Assembly: GCF_003347015.1 (NCBI RefSeq)
Contig: NZ_PNFB01000002.1
Coordinates: 348,890-412,889, forward strand
Source: Brachybacterium sp. YJGR34
GTDB lineage: Bacteria > Actinomycetota > Actinomycetes > Actinomycetales > Dermabacteraceae
DNA: 64,000 nucleotides
Direction of reading: 5' to 3'
The notes beneath the pieces were generated by a model. The model was given only the letters and a program-made list of their open reading frames with translations. It had not been told where the DNA came from and ran no database searches. A program made the position numbers and the translations under genes. Positions 26,863 to 35,144 of the stretch are shown here, one piece after another. How positions within the stretch are numbered: the stretch's first letter is position 1; the number at the start of each line of letters is the position of its first letter.

Positions 26863-28053
26863 GTGACCACACCCGATCCCGCCGACGCCCGCCCCACCGC
26901 GCCGGAGGACGACGTCGCCCCTCCGGACCAGACCGAACGGGTGATCCTGCAGGCCGCCGAGGAGGCGGGCGGTCTCGCCGCGCCCCGGGATCTGCTCGTC
27001 GTCGGCGACGCCACCGGCGCCCTGACCGCCGCCGCGCTCGCGGCGCTCGCCGGGCACGACCGCGCCCGGGTCCGCTCCTGGACCGTCTCCCGGACGGAGG
27101 CGCTCGCGCTCGCCGAGCGCTTCGCCGCGGAGGTCGCGACCGGGCGCCTCCTGCTGCCGACGGCCCGGGAGCCGCTCTCGCTGGACGAGTTCGCGGCCGG
27201 CACCGATGCCCGCCTGATGCTCGCGCGCCTGCCCAAGGCGCTCTCGGCCCTCGAGGAGCTCGCCCGGGGCGCCGCGGCACTCGCGGGCGGCGACGGCAGG
27301 GACATGGTGATCGTCGCGGGCGGGCGCACGAAGCACATGACCCGCCGCCAGAACGAGGTGCTCGCCCGCTCCTTCGCCGAGGTCCGCGCCTCGCGCGGGC
27401 TGGGCAAGTCCCGCGCCCTGATCGCCGCGGCGCCGCGGCCGGACCGCCCTGCCCCGCAGGCCGCCTCCGGCGAGGCCGCCGTGCCGGTGCGCGGGCAGGA
27501 GCGGGTGCTCCCGCTGCGCGCCCGCGGCGGGGTCTTCGGCGGGGCCCGCCCCGATGCCGGCAGCCTGCTGCTGCTCGAGGCGCTGGATCGCGCGCTGGTC
27601 GCGGGAGAGGTGACGGCCGAGGCCGCGGTGGACCTCGGCAGCGGCAGCGGCCTGCTGACCGCCTATCTCGCCGCCGCCCTGCCCGCGGCGCAGGTGCTGG
27701 GCAGCGACGACGACGCCGACGCGGTCGCCTCGACCCGCGCCACCCTCGCCGCGGCGGGCCTCGAGCGGGACGGGGTGGCCGTCACCTGGGACGCCGCGCT
27801 CGCGGGCGCGGAAGCGGACAGCGCGGACCTGGTGCTGCTGAACCCGCCCTTCCACGACGGCACTGCGGTCGACGCCACGCTGGTGCAGGGGCTGCTGGAC
27901 GCCGCGGCCCGGGTGCTGCGCCCCGGCGGGCAGCTGTGGTTCGTCCACAACTCCCACCTGCGCTATCGGCCGGAGCTCGCCGCCCGGATCGGGCCGGTGC
28001 GCCAGCGGGCACGGGACCGCCGCTTCACCGTGCTCTCCGCCGTGCGCGACTGA
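26863..28053 (+). CDS. rRNA guanine-N2 methyltransferase, RsmC/RlmG-like
   Basis: A 396-residue two-domain methyltransferase. The N-terminal half (about 20-200) resembles the degenerate MTase domain of RsmC/RlmG (LLVVGDATGALTAAALA). The C-terminal half has the SAM site VDLGSGSGLLTAYLAAALP near 247 and the catalytic motif IV LLNPPFHDG, which marks guanine-N2 enzymes acting on rRNA. RsmC modifies 16S G1207 and RlmG 23S G1835; I cannot tell which this is. GTG at 26863 has GAAGGA upstream and the gene follows the pirin gene closely. The stop leads into a bidirectional terminator. Confidence 0.85.
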   Translation: MTTPDPADARPTAPEDDVAPPDQTERVILQAAEEAGGLAAPRDLLVVGDATGALTAAALAALAGHDRARVRSWTVSRTEALALAERFAAEVATGRLLLPTAREPLSLDEFAAGTDARLMLARLPKALSALEELARGAAALAGGDGRDMVIVAGGRTKHMTRRQNEVLARSFAEVRASRGLGKSRALIAAAPRPDRPAPQAASGEAAVPVRGQERVLPLRARGGVFGGARPDAGSLLLLEALDRALVAGEVTAEAAVDLGSGSGLLTAYLAAALPAAQVLGSDDDADAVASTRATLAAAGLERDGVAVTWDAALAGAEADSADLVLLNPPFHDGTAVDATLVQGLLDAAARVLRPGGQLWFVHNSHLRYRPELAARIGPVRQRARDRRFTVLSAVRD

Positions 28054-28180
28054 GGGGCCACGCCCGCCCCGGGTCCGATTCCCCGGCGGCGTGGCGATCA
28101 CCGTCGGAATACGGCCAGGCAGCCCGATACACGCCCGGCGTGGACGTATGACGACACTGATCGCCATCACCCGGAGAAGA

Positions 28181-28217
28181 CGACGCCCCGCCCCTCGCGC
28201 AGAGGGACGGGGCGTCG
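28181..28217. terminator. Bidirectional terminator between the methyltransferase and purQ
   Basis: A 10-bp perfect outer stem (28181-28190 with 28208-28217) plus a 5-bp inner stem (28192-28196 with 28202-28206), one C-A mismatch and a GCGCA loop. It lies between convergent genes. The rest of the 183-base gap shows nothing recognisable. Confidence 0.65.
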
Positions 28218-28236
28218 CGGCGTGCGCGCGGTGTGG

Positions 28237-28962
28237 TCAGGCGACCAGGCTGCGCAGCACCGAGGTGAACATGCCCAGGCCGTCGACGCCGGTGCGGGTG
28301 GCCTCACCGGGCCGGTCCGCGCCGAAACCGGCCTCGACCGCGTGCTCGGGGTGCGGCATGAGGCCCACCACGTTGCCCTCGGCGTTGGTGATGCCGGCGA
28401 TGTCGTGGCGCGAGCCGTTGGGGTTGGCCTCGAAACCGGCGGGGCCGTGGGTGGCGCCGGCGGTGTAGCGGAAGGCCACGCGCCCCTCCGCCTCGAGCTC
28501 GGCCAGGGTGCGCTCGTCGGCCACGTACTGGCCGTCCTGGTTCTTCAGCGGGATCCGGATGACCTGCCCCGCCTCGTACCCGCCGGTCCAGGCGGTGCGG
28601 TTGTTCTCGACCACCAGCGGCTGGTCGCGGCACAGGAACGAGCGGTGCGCGTTCTTGATCATCGCGCCGGGCAGCAGGTGGGTCTCGCAGAGGATCTGGA
28701 AGCCGTTGCAGATGCCGAGCACCGGCATGCCGCCCTTCGCGGCGTCGACCACGCGCTCCATCACCGGGGAGAAGCGGGAGATGGCGCCGGCGCGCAGGTA
28801 GTCGCCGTAGGAGAAGCCGCCGGGCAGCACGATCGCCTCGACGTCGCGCAGATCGTCCTCGCGGTGCCAGAGCGCGACGGCCTCGCCGCCGGCCAGGCGC
28901 ACGGCGCGCTGGGCGTCGCGGTCGTCCAGCGTGCCCGGGAAGGTCACCACTCCGATGCGCAT
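28237..28962 (-). CDS. purQ: Phosphoribosylformylglycinamidine synthase, glutaminase subunit PurQ
   Basis: Releases ammonia from glutamine for PurL. The 241-residue class I glutamine amidotransferase has nucleophile C85 in [10 protein letters not shown], the oxyanion segment [17 protein letters not shown], and His/Glu of the triad in [11 protein letters not shown]. The ATG at 28962 overlaps the purS stop by one base, so purS-purQ are coupled. purL, normally next, is 12.6 kb away on the same strand. Confidence 0.97.
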   Translation of the reverse strand: MRIGVVTFPGTLDDRDAQRAVRLAGGEAVALWHREDDLRDVEAIVLPGGFSYGDYLRAGAISRFSPVMERVVDAAKGGMPVLGICNGFQILCETHLLPGAMIKNAHRSFLCRDQPLVVENNRTAWTGGYEAGQVIRIPLKNQDGQYVADERTLAELEAEGRVAFRYTAGATHGPAGFEANPNGSRHDIAGITNAEGNVVGLMPHPEHAVEAGFGADRPGEATRTGVDGLGMFTSVLRSLVA

Positions 28963-29225
28963 CAGGCCCGGTCCTCCGCGTCGTCGACCTCGATCGCGAC
29001 GACGTCCTCGATCACCGGGTTGGACAGCAGCGTGGCCGCGGCCTCGCGCAGGGAGGCGAGCACCTCCTCGGTGACCTCGCCCTCGACCTCGAGCTCGAAC
29101 CGCTTGCCCTGACGCACCGAGGAGATGCCCTCGAAGCCCAGGCGGGGCAGGGCGGCGGCGACGGCCTTCCCCTGCGGATCGAGGATCTCCGGCTTGGGCA
29201 TGACGTGGACCACGACACGTGGCAT
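28962..29225 (-). CDS. purS: Phosphoribosylformylglycinamidine synthase subunit PurS
   Basis: The 87-residue bridging subunit of the PurS-Q-L complex. It starts [20 protein letters not shown], has [13 protein letters not shown], and ends with the [12 protein letters not shown] strand. AGGAGA lies before the ATG. A TACCAT box on the minus strand (29322-29327) could be the -10, giving a leader of about 90 bases, in which I see no known riboswitch. Confidence 0.95.
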   Translation of the reverse strand: MPRVVVHVMPKPEILDPQGKAVAAALPRLGFEGISSVRQGKRFELEVEGEVTEEVLASLREAAATLLSNPVIEDVVAIEVDDAEDRA

Positions 29226-29385
29226 GGGTGCTCTCCTGGGGACGGCCTGGCGGGTGGGGTGCTGCGGGGCCGGGACGGGACCGGCGCACGGTGGCGCCGA
29301 CGGATCACGCCCGACCTCGACATGGTACCGAGACCCGCCCCGGCCGCGGCATTCCGCCCAGCGTGGGATCCGCCTCGCCCCGGGG

Positions 29386-29640
29386 TCAGGCCCCGCCGGA
29401 CACCTTCGCCAGTGCCCGCTCCAGCGGGATGCTGCCGTCCTGCCACGGGGTGAGGATCCAGACCACCAGGTAGACGCCGATGCCCAGCACCGGCAGCAGG
29501 AAGGAGGCGAGGACGAGGATCCGGACCAGCCAGACGTCCACGCCGAATCTCTCGGCGAGACCGCCGGCGATGCCTCCGGACAGGCGGCGGGGGCCGCGCC
29601 GGAAGCCGAGGGAGCGCAGGGCATCGAAGAAGCGAGTCAT
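29386..29640 (-). CDS. PspC-domain membrane protein
   Basis: An 84-residue protein made almost wholly of one PspC domain: RRLSGGIAGGLAERFGVDVW, then a membrane segment LVRILVLASFLLPVLGIGVY running into LVVWILTPWQ. PspC proteins sense or limit envelope stress; in actinobacteria they are often linked to LiaRS-like two-component systems, and such a system lies just upstream on the same strand. ATG at 29640 is chosen because TAGCGT ends seven bases before it (leaderless pattern). An in-frame GTG at 29676 would add twelve unconserved residues. Confidence 0.88.
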   Translation of the reverse strand: MTRFFDALRSLGFRRGPRRLSGGIAGGLAERFGVDVWLVRILVLASFLLPVLGIGVYLVVWILTPWQDGSIPLERALAKVSGGA

Positions 29641-29647
29641 GACCTCG

Positions 29648-29653
29648 ACGCTA
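29648..29653 (-). promoter_or_regulatory. -10 box for the PspC gene (leaderless)
   Basis: TAGCGT on the minus strand, seven bases before the ATG at 29640. It supports that start over the upstream GTG. Confidence 0.5.
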
Positions 29654-29803
29654 CGCCGGACCGCGGAGATGCGCACCGGGGCTGTCCCCCAGACCCGATG
29701 GCAGGAAACCGGAGCACTTCCGTTCCGGGGCGCGGTGCAGTGGGCTCGACCCCTTCTCCGCGGGGCACGACGAACCGGCCTGCGCGCGGCCCGGGACCAT
29801 GCC

Positions 29804-30448
29804 TCAGGCCGCGATGGCGCCGTCGGCGACGGAGAGCTCGACGGCGGGAGCGATCCAGTACTCCTGCTCGGCGTGGGCGTGGCCGACGGGGCCGACCGTC
29901 CCGTTCGCGATCAGGTCATATTCCCCGTCGGGCAGCGGCTCGCCCAGCTCGGTCCCCGGACCCGGGCAGGCGCCGAGGGTGAGCTCGACGGTGCCGGACT
30001 GCTCCTCGGCGCGGGCTCGATCCTCGGTCAGCACGCTCACGGCGGTCACCAGACCGGCCACCATCCCGTCCGGATCCACGACGACGCCGCGCACCCCTCG
30101 CAGTTCCGCCGAGTGCTCTCCGTGCTCCGAGCCCAGCTGCACGTTGACCTCCAGCGGCAGGGCCATCCCGGACGGCATCGCGTCCGGCGCCCGCGCGACC
30201 TCGGCCTCGAAGGAGACGTCGCCGGGCGGCTCGGTCTCGGCCGTGCCGCAGGCCTCGGCCGCGCGCGCCAGGGCCTCGGAGGACACGGTGTGCGGACTCG
30301 GGGCCGGCGGCTCGGTGGGCGTCGGACCCGCCACGATCCCGCAGGCGCTCAGCGTCAGGGCGGAACCGGCTGCGAGCAGGAGCGGCGCGGTCCCCGGCCG
30401 CCGCGCGCCACCGGCACGGCGCCGAGGTCGTGGGGGAGTCCCGCTCAT
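29804..30448 (-). CDS. Predicted lipoprotein, function unknown
   Basis: A 214-residue exported protein. A basic start (MSGTPPRPRRRAGGARRPGT) leads to a hydrophobic stretch and the lipobox LTLSAC, so it should be lipid-anchored outside the membrane. The mature part is acidic and Ala/Gly/Glu-rich with two more cysteines (EACGTAE and LGACPGPG) that could pair. I recognise no domain. TAGCCT ends seven bases before the ATG, suggesting its own leaderless transcript although it lies just downstream of the two-component genes. An envelope-stress role is only implied by these neighbours and PspC. Confidence 0.75.
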   Translation of the reverse strand: MSGTPPRPRRRAGGARRPGTAPLLLAAGSALTLSACGIVAGPTPTEPPAPSPHTVSSEALARAAEACGTAETEPPGDVSFEAEVARAPDAMPSGMALPLEVNVQLGSEHGEHSAELRGVRGVVVDPDGMVAGLVTAVSVLTEDRARAEEQSGTVELTLGACPGPGTELGEPLPDGEYDLIANGTVGPVGHAHAEQEYWIAPAVELSVADGAIAA

Positions 30449-30455
30449 GGTCTCG

Positions 30456-30461
30456 AGGCTA
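30456..30461 (-). promoter_or_regulatory. -10 box for the lipoprotein gene (leaderless)
   Basis: TAGCCT on the minus strand, seven bases before the ATG at 30448, within the 52-base gap after the response-regulator gene. Confidence 0.5.
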
Positions 30462-30500
30462 GCACCGGGGTGGTCACCCCTCAGGGGCCGTGGCGCCGGG

Positions 30501-31142
30501 TCAGAGCAGCCCGCGCTCGAGCGCGAGGGTGACCGCGCGGGTGCGGTCCTCGACCTCGAGCTTCGCGAAGACGCGCAGCAGATGCGACTTGACGGTCGAT
30601 TCCGCGATCGCGAGCCGGGTGCCGATCTGAGCATTCGTGAGTCCCGAGCCCACCAGACGCAGCACCTCGAGCTCGCGGGGGGTGAGCGCCTCCGGGCGGG
30701 GCGAGCGCATCGAGCTCGCGAGCGCCGCCGCGGCGACCGGCGCCAGGGTGGTGCGTCCGGAGGCCGCGCTGGTCATCGCCTGGAGCAGCTGTGGGGCGGG
30801 GGTGTCCTTGAGCAGGTAGCCGGTGGCCCCGGCCTCGATCGCGCGGAGGATCGCGGAGTCGGTGTCGTAGGTGGTCAGCACCAGCACGGGGACCGGATCG
30901 GCCCTCGCGGCGATCGCGCGGGTGGCGTCCACCCCGTCGGTCCCCGGCATCCGCAGGTCCATCAGCACCACGTCGGGACGCTCGCCGCCGCGGACCAGGC
31001 GCTCGACGGCGAGCACGACCTCATCCCCCGAGGCGGCCTCGGCGAGGACTCGGTGCCCGGCGCCCTCGACCACGGCCCGCAGGCCGGAGCGGAAGATCGG
31101 ATGGTCGTCGGCGAGGACGACCCGGAGCGGTTCAGCGGGCAC
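30501..31142 (-). CDS. NarL/FixJ-family response regulator
   Basis: A 213-residue regulator. The receiver domain (about 5-125) keeps the acidic pair DD at 12-13, phospho-acceptor D62 (VVLMDLRMPGTDG), the Thr in VLTTYD and the Lys in YLLKDT. The LuxR-type HTH is at about 150-205 (LTPRELEVLRLVGSGLTNAQ, then TVKSHLLRVFAKL). The start overlaps the histidine kinase gene by 11 bases, so they are a cognate pair in one operon. Targets are unknown; the adjacent lipoprotein and PspC genes are the obvious candidates. Confidence 0.95.
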   Translation of the reverse strand: MPAEPLRVVLADDHPIFRSGLRAVVEGAGHRVLAEAASGDEVVLAVERLVRGGERPDVVLMDLRMPGTDGVDATRAIAARADPVPVLVLTTYDTDSAILRAIEAGATGYLLKDTPAPQLLQAMTSAASGRTTLAPVAAAALASSMRSPRPEALTPRELEVLRLVGSGLTNAQIGTRLAIAESTVKSHLLRVFAKLEVEDRTRAVTLALERGLL

Positions 31143-32388
31143 GGGAGCTCTCCTCGTCGGCGGCGCGGGTGCTGCCGGGCGCGGCGGCGGGGTCGGGGCC
31201 GACGGGCAGCTCGGCGCGCAGCGTGGTGCCTCGTCCGCGCGCAGTGTCGACCTCGAGGGCGCCGCCCTCGGCCACGAGTCGGGCGCGCATGCCCGTCAAC
31301 CCGAAGCCGGCGGTGGGGAGCTCGGGGGAGAAGCCGACGCCGTCGTCGGCCACCTCGAGCAGTGCCGTGCCCGGACCGCGGCCCAGTCGGATGCCCACCG
31401 TGGCGGCCTCGGCGTGGCCCTCGATGTTGCGCAGCGCCTCCTGCGCAGTGCGCAGCAGCACCACCTCGGTGCGGGTCGGCGCCGGGGACCATCCGCCCGC
31501 CTCGACCCGGGTGCGGATCCCGGTGCGCTCGGTGAGGTCGGCGGCGAGTCGTGTGATGCTCCCGGCGAGGTCCGGGAGCTGCTGGGAGCGGGAGATGAGT
31601 CCTCTGGCCTGCGCGAGCCCGTCGCGGGAGACCTCCTCGATCCGGACCAGCTGCTGCGCCGATGCGTCCGAGGTGCGCGCCGCCTGGGCGAGCATCGTGA
31701 TCGTGGTGAAGGACTGGGCCAGGGTGTCGTGGATCTCCGCCGCGAGCCGGGCGGCCTCCTCCTCGGCCCCGCGGCGATGCTCGATGCGCGCCAGCTCCTC
31801 CCGGGTGGACTCGAGGGCGCGCACGGTGCTCGCGAGCTGCCGGGCCAGCTCCTGGCGCTCGTGGGAGATCAGCTCGGTGCGCCAGAACCACGCGGCCAGG
31901 AGGATCGAGAACAGCGTGCTCGCCGCCGCGGCGGCGAGGATGATGCCGATCTCCGCGAGGTCCGGACCGTCGGCCCCCAGGAGCAGCACCGTCGCCATGC
32001 CGGTGGAGAGCAGCAGGGTAGCGATCAGCCCTGCCCGGAAGGTGGGCAGCAGCACCCAGACCAGCAGATAGGCGGCGAACATGTTCAGGCCCTGCCCGGA
32101 GGCGGCCAGCAGTGCGAGCGCGATGGCGCTGAGCACGACCACCGACACGGTCCCGGAGCCGGGGACGGGGACGGAGCGGATCACCCGCACCCGGTGCGCC
32201 GCGAGATAGGCGGCGATCCAGACCGCGGCCAGGAGCGCGGTGGCCGCCCCGGGGGAGACCACGGCGCTCAGCACCGCGTTGCCGATCACCAGCAGATGCA
32301 GCGGCCAGTTGGTCGCCCAGGTCCGCGGCTCCCCGTCGGTGCCCTCGAGGTTCCCGCCGACGATCATGGTGCGCACGTCAGCAGCCAT
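31132..32388 (-). CDS. Sensor histidine kinase, HisKA_3 (NarL/LiaS-like) type
   Basis: A 418-residue membrane kinase. Five to six hydrophobic helices fill about 28-170 with no large external loop, which suggests sensing within or near the membrane. A coiled segment (about 172-210) leads to the DHp helix with H220 in LAAEIHDTLAQSFTTITMLA. The ATPase domain follows with N in QEALRNIEGHA and the G1 box VADDGVGFS, then GFGLTGMRARL. ATG at 32388 with GTGGGG upstream is used; a GTG at 32391 adds one residue. It pairs with the overlapping response regulator. Confidence 0.94.
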   Translation of the reverse strand: MAADVRTMIVGGNLEGTDGEPRTWATNWPLHLLVIGNAVLSAVVSPGAATALLAAVWIAAYLAAHRVRVIRSVPVPGSGTVSVVVLSAIALALLAASGQGLNMFAAYLLVWVLLPTFRAGLIATLLLSTGMATVLLLGADGPDLAEIGIILAAAAASTLFSILLAAWFWRTELISHERQELARQLASTVRALESTREELARIEHRRGAEEEAARLAAEIHDTLAQSFTTITMLAQAARTSDASAQQLVRIEEVSRDGLAQARGLISRSQQLPDLAGSITRLAADLTERTGIRTRVEAGGWSPAPTRTEVVLLRTAQEALRNIEGHAEAATVGIRLGRGPGTALLEVADDGVGFSPELPTAGFGLTGMRARLVAEGGALEVDTARGRGTTLRAELPVGPDPAAAPGSTRAADEESSRAR

Positions 32389-32391
32389 CAC

Positions 32392-32697
32392 GCGGACCCC
32401 ACCGGATGGAGTACCGCGTGATCACCGGCATCGTGATCCGCCATGGCCTCGACTCTAGTGCTGCCGGCTCCGGCCCCGGGGGCGTCCTGCGGACGGGTCG
32501 GCGGCTCCCGGACCGCGGGAGCGGACGACACCGGTGCGGAGCTGGTCATGATGTCAGTCTCGGCACGGTCCGCGTTCACCGGCACCACCGGGCGGCCCCG
32601 CCCTCCTCCATCGATCGGTGGATCCCGCCCTGGGCAGGAGCGGGTCCTCGGCGATAGATTCGCAGGGAGCACCGGACCGCGACCCCGGGAGGACCCG
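32392..32697. promoter_or_regulatory. Divergent intergenic region, kinase / MBL hydrolase
   Basis: A 306-base gap with no credible gene. It holds an inverted repeat GATCAC (32420-32425) / GTGATC (32433-32438) 30 bases upstream of the kinase start, which could be an operator. It also has TAGAGT on the minus strand (32452-32457), a possible kinase -10, and TAGATT (32655-32660) on the plus strand, a possible -10 for the MBL gene with a leader of about 30 bases containing GGGAGG. All are weak, pattern-only calls. Confidence 0.35.
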
Positions 32698-33423
32698 ATG
32701 AAGATCCGCCACCTCGTCCACTCCTGCCTGCTCGTCGAGACCGTCGGCCGGCGACTGCTGATCGATCCCGGCGGGTTCAGCGGCGAGGCCGTGCGGGAGC
32801 TGGGCCCCGAGGTGCTCGCCGGGATCGACGTCGTCGCCCTCACCCATCAGCATCCCGACCACGTCGACCGGGGCCTGCTCGGCGAGGTGCTCGCCGCGGC
32901 TCCCGACGCGACGGTGCTCGCCGAGCCGCAGACCGCCGCACTGCTGGCCGAGCCGGCCGGGGACCTGCCCGCGATCGGACCGGAGCGCCTGCTGCCGCTG
33001 GGGGCCGGGGAGGTGCACGAGCTGGCACCGGTCGGTGACGCGGGGCCGCTGCGGATCGCCGCCGTCGGAGGGCACCACGCGATCATCCATCCCGACATCC
33101 CCCGGGTGGGGAACTGCGGACTGGTGGTGCGGGGCGGGGACGGGCCCCGGCTCGGCGTGACCGGAGATTCCCTCGAGCCCGTCCCGGAGTTCCACGGCAT
33201 CGACGCCCTCGCCTTCGCCGTCGTCGCACCGTGGTCGAAGATGGCCGAGACGATCGACTTCCTGCGCGCGGTCCGCCCGCGCCTGGCCCTGCCCGTGCAC
33301 GACGCGGTCGCGAGCTCGGTGGGACGACCGATCTACCTCCGCCAGTCCACGCAGCTCGCCCCCGAGGGCACCGAGGTGCGGGACTGGCCGGCCGGCGGAT
33401 ACGTCGAGGTCCCCGAGGGCTGA
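32698..33423 (+). CDS. MBL-fold metal-dependent hydrolase (UlaG-like)
   Basis: A 241-residue metallo-beta-lactamase-fold protein. It begins MKIRHLVHSCLLVETVGRRL, typical of the UlaG/YtnP-like branch that opens with an H-x-S strand. It carries the metal motif H50-x-H52-x-D54-H55 (THQHPDH), later GGHHAIIHPD, TGDSLEP and LPVHDAV. The substrate is unknown; relatives hydrolyse lactones, phosphodiesters or nucleotides. CGGGAGGA is the ribosome-binding site for the ATG at 32698. A Pcm-like methyltransferase gene follows 10 bases later. Confidence 0.88.
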   Translation: MKIRHLVHSCLLVETVGRRLLIDPGGFSGEAVRELGPEVLAGIDVVALTHQHPDHVDRGLLGEVLAAAPDATVLAEPQTAALLAEPAGDLPAIGPERLLPLGAGEVHELAPVGDAGPLRIAAVGGHHAIIHPDIPRVGNCGLVVRGGDGPRLGVTGDSLEPVPEFHGIDALAFAVVAPWSKMAETIDFLRAVRPRLALPVHDAVASSVGRPIYLRQSTQLAPEGTEVRDWPAGGYVEVPEG

Positions 33424-33433
33424 GGAGGTCGCG

Positions 33434-34018
33434 ATGACAGTGCTTCCCGATCCGCTCCGGGCCGCCTTCCGCGCCGTCCCGCGCGAGCCCTTCCTCCCGG
33501 CCGCGCAGCGCGGGCGGGCGGAGATCGACGCCCCGCTGCCGATCGGCGCGGGACAGACCAATTCGCAGCCCTCCACCGTCGCGGACATGCTCTCCCTGCT
33601 CGAGGTCCGCCCCGGGCACCGGGTGCTGGACCTGGGCGCCGGCTCGGGCTGGACCACCGCCCTGCTCGCCCAGCTGGTGGGTCCCGACGGGAGCGTGATC
33701 GGCCTCGAGCGCCAGGAGCAGCTTCTCGGACCCGCCCGTGCGGCCCTGGCGGCTCACGACCCCGCCGGGGTCGCGGAGATCCGCCGGGCCCGTCCCGGCG
33801 TGCTCGGCGCCCCGGAGGACGCCCCCTTCGACCGCATCCTGGTCTCCGCCGGGGCCGAGCAGCTGCCGCAGGAGCTGCTCGAGCAGCTCGCCGACCCCGG
33901 CGTCCTGGTGATCCCTGTCCGCGAGCAGATGCTGCGGATCGTCAGGGAGGGCGAGGACGTGCGTCAGAGCGTCCACGGCGCCTACCGCTTCGTCCCCCTC
34001 GTCGAGGACCCCGGCTGA
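33434..34018 (+). CDS. Protein-L-isoaspartate O-methyltransferase-like protein
   Basis: A 194-residue SAM methyltransferase of the Pcm family: VPREPFLPAAQRG near the start, the substrate motif GAGQTNSQPSTVADML (Pcm has QTISQP), the SAM site VLDLGAGSGWTTALL near 64-80, and FDRILVSAGAEQLP. It is slightly shorter than canonical Pcm (about 210-220). Pcm starts repair of isoaspartyl residues in aged proteins. It is probably co-transcribed with the MBL hydrolase. Oddly, its stop codon lies inside the first copy of a 56-bp tandem repeat that fills the next 220 bases. Confidence 0.85.
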   Translation: MTVLPDPLRAAFRAVPREPFLPAAQRGRAEIDAPLPIGAGQTNSQPSTVADMLSLLEVRPGHRVLDLGAGSGWTTALLAQLVGPDGSVIGLERQEQLLGPARAALAAHDPAGVAEIRRARPGVLGAPEDAPFDRILVSAGAEQLPQELLEQLADPGVLVIPVREQMLRIVREGEDVRQSVHGAYRFVPLVEDPG

Positions 34019-34238
34019 TCGACGTGCTGGGGAGGGACGAGACGGCAGGAGATCGGCCCGGAGGGCGGAGCTGATCGACGTGCTGGGGAGGGACGAGACG
34101 GCAGGAGATCGGCCCGGAGGGCGGAGTTGATCGACGTGCTGGGGAGGGACGAGACGGCAGGAGATCGGCCCGGAGGGCGGAGTTGATCGACGTGCTGGGG
34201 AGGGACGAGACGGCAGGAGATCGGCCCGGAGGGCGGGG
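34015..34238. repeat. Four tandem copies of a 56-bp unit
   Basis: Four head-to-tail copies start at 34015, 34071, 34127 and 34183, each beginning (C/T)TGATCGACGTGCTGGGGA and ending CCGGAGGGCGGAG. The copies differ only at the first base (C, C, T, T) and at the end of copy 4 (GGGG instead of GGAG), so the expansion is recent. The TGA of the Pcm gene is bases 2-4 of copy 1. Fifty-six is not a multiple of three, so no single protein repeat is encoded; open frames on the minus strand across it are incidental. It ends about 46 bases before the -10 of the thiamine operon. I find no strong hairpin within the unit. A VNTR is the plain reading. Confidence 0.95.
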
Positions 34239-34284
34239 TGGACCGGGGCGCGGACCTCGCACCCTCCCGGCGGCGCCGAGGGAC

Positions 34285-34290
34285 TAGGGT
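34285..34290 (+). promoter_or_regulatory. -10 box of the ykoF-ykoE-ykoDC operon
   Basis: TAGGGT, six bases before the first base of the TPP riboswitch P1 helix at 34297, so transcription would start right at the aptamer. No good -35 is visible between the tandem repeat and this box. Confidence 0.55.
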
Positions 34291-34296
34291 GGCCGC

Positions 34297-34391
34297 GTGC
34301 ACGGGAGTCCGGTGAGCCGGGCTGAGAGGGAGTACTCGAACTCCGACCGTCGAACCTGACCCGGATCATGCCGGCGCAGGGAGCTCTGCAC
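34297..34391 (+). promoter_or_regulatory. TPP riboswitch (THI element)
   Basis: The thiamine pyrophosphate aptamer is clear by its conserved blocks in order: GCTGAGAGGGAG, then CGAACCTGACCCGGATCATG and CCGGCGCAGGGAG. P1 is closed by GTGCA (34297-34301) with TGCAC (34387-34391). It sits 49 bases before the GTG of ykoF. The downstream stretch CGGCGAGGGCCGTCG and the GAAAGG ribosome-binding site suggest control of translation start, as in other actinobacteria, rather than a T-run terminator. High TPP should switch off the transporter. Confidence 0.93.
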
Positions 34392-34439
34392 GGCGAGGGC
34401 CGTCGTGCATCCGTGCCACCTCGCGAAAGGCACGGACCC

Positions 34440-35144
34440 GTGGTCCCAGACCCCACCGCCCCCACCGTCACCGTCCCCGCCGGCTCCGCGCCGTCGGCGG
34501 ACCCCACTGCGACCCCGCTCGGCTTCGGCGTCGGCGCCCGCGTCACCGCCTCGGTGATGGCCGACGACTACGCCCGGCTCCTCGTCGACGCGCTCGCCCG
34601 CCTCGACCTGCGGGGCCTGGTCCGCGAGACCGGGGACGTCTCCACCTATCTGGGCGGGGACGAGGAGGCCCTGCTGGGCGTCCTCACCGACCTCGGTGAG
34701 GCGCTGGCCCGCACCGAGCATCACGCGACGCTCGGCATCCTGCTGTCCCGCGGCTGCCCCGGCGAGGTGGTGTGCGAGCTGCCCGGCGGTGCGGGGCCCC
34801 GCCGGGTCGAGCTCCCCGCCCCGCGTCGCACCGGGCGCTACGCCGCTGCCGAGTGGTCGCTGTACCCGCTCGCGGACCAGGGCACCGCCGAGGGCACCGA
34901 GCCCGACCACATGCGCGACATCTACGCCGCGATCGACCACGCCCGCACCCTCGGCACCTTCCGCGGCTCCGAGCACTTCGCGACCCGTCTCGAGGGCGAC
35001 CTCGGCGACGTGCTCGCCACCGCCGTGGCCGGCTGGACGATGGTGGGACGCAGCGTCCAGCACGTCACCAGCCACCTCACGATCTCGTTGAACAGCCCCT
35101 CGCACCCGGTGCGGGAGCCGGCCGCGGAGGGCGGGGCACGATGA
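34440..35144 (+). CDS. ykoF: YkoF-like thiamine/HMP-binding protein
   Basis: A 234-residue soluble protein related to Bacillus YkoF, which has two ferredoxin-like halves and binds thiamine or its pyrimidine. Two repeats are visible: GARVTASVMADDYARLLVDA with TGDVSTYLGGDEE (about 28-75), and a second near 158-230 (HMRDIYAAIDHARTLGTFRG, then SEHFATRLEGDLGDVLATAV). The second half lacks a close match to the first motif. GTG at 34440 with GAAAGG upstream follows the TPP riboswitch; an open frame from 34368 would begin inside the aptamer. It overlaps ykoE by four bases. Confidence 0.87.
   Translation: MVPDPTAPTVTVPAGSAPSADPTATPLGFGVGARVTASVMADDYARLLVDALARLDLRGLVRETGDVSTYLGGDEEALLGVLTDLGEALARTEHHATLGILLSRGCPGEVVCELPGGAGPRRVELPAPRRTGRYAAAEWSLYPLADQGTAEGTEPDHMRDIYAAIDHARTLGTFRGSEHFATRLEGDLGDVLATAVAGWTMVGRSVQHVTSHLTISLNSPSHPVREPAAEGGAR

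Noticed and set aside
28091..28468. Plus-strand open frame starting in the gap after the methyltransferase and running into purQ
   Set aside because: It crosses the bidirectional hairpin and overlaps the well-supported purQ gene antisense, with no family match.
33942..34302. Overlapping minus-strand open frames across the tandem repeat, giving periodic Pro/Ser/Arg-rich peptides
   Set aside because: The 56-bp unit is not a multiple of three, so the frame shifts at each copy. There is no ribosome-binding site, and the composition is that of GC-rich non-coding DNA. The frames arise only from the repeat.
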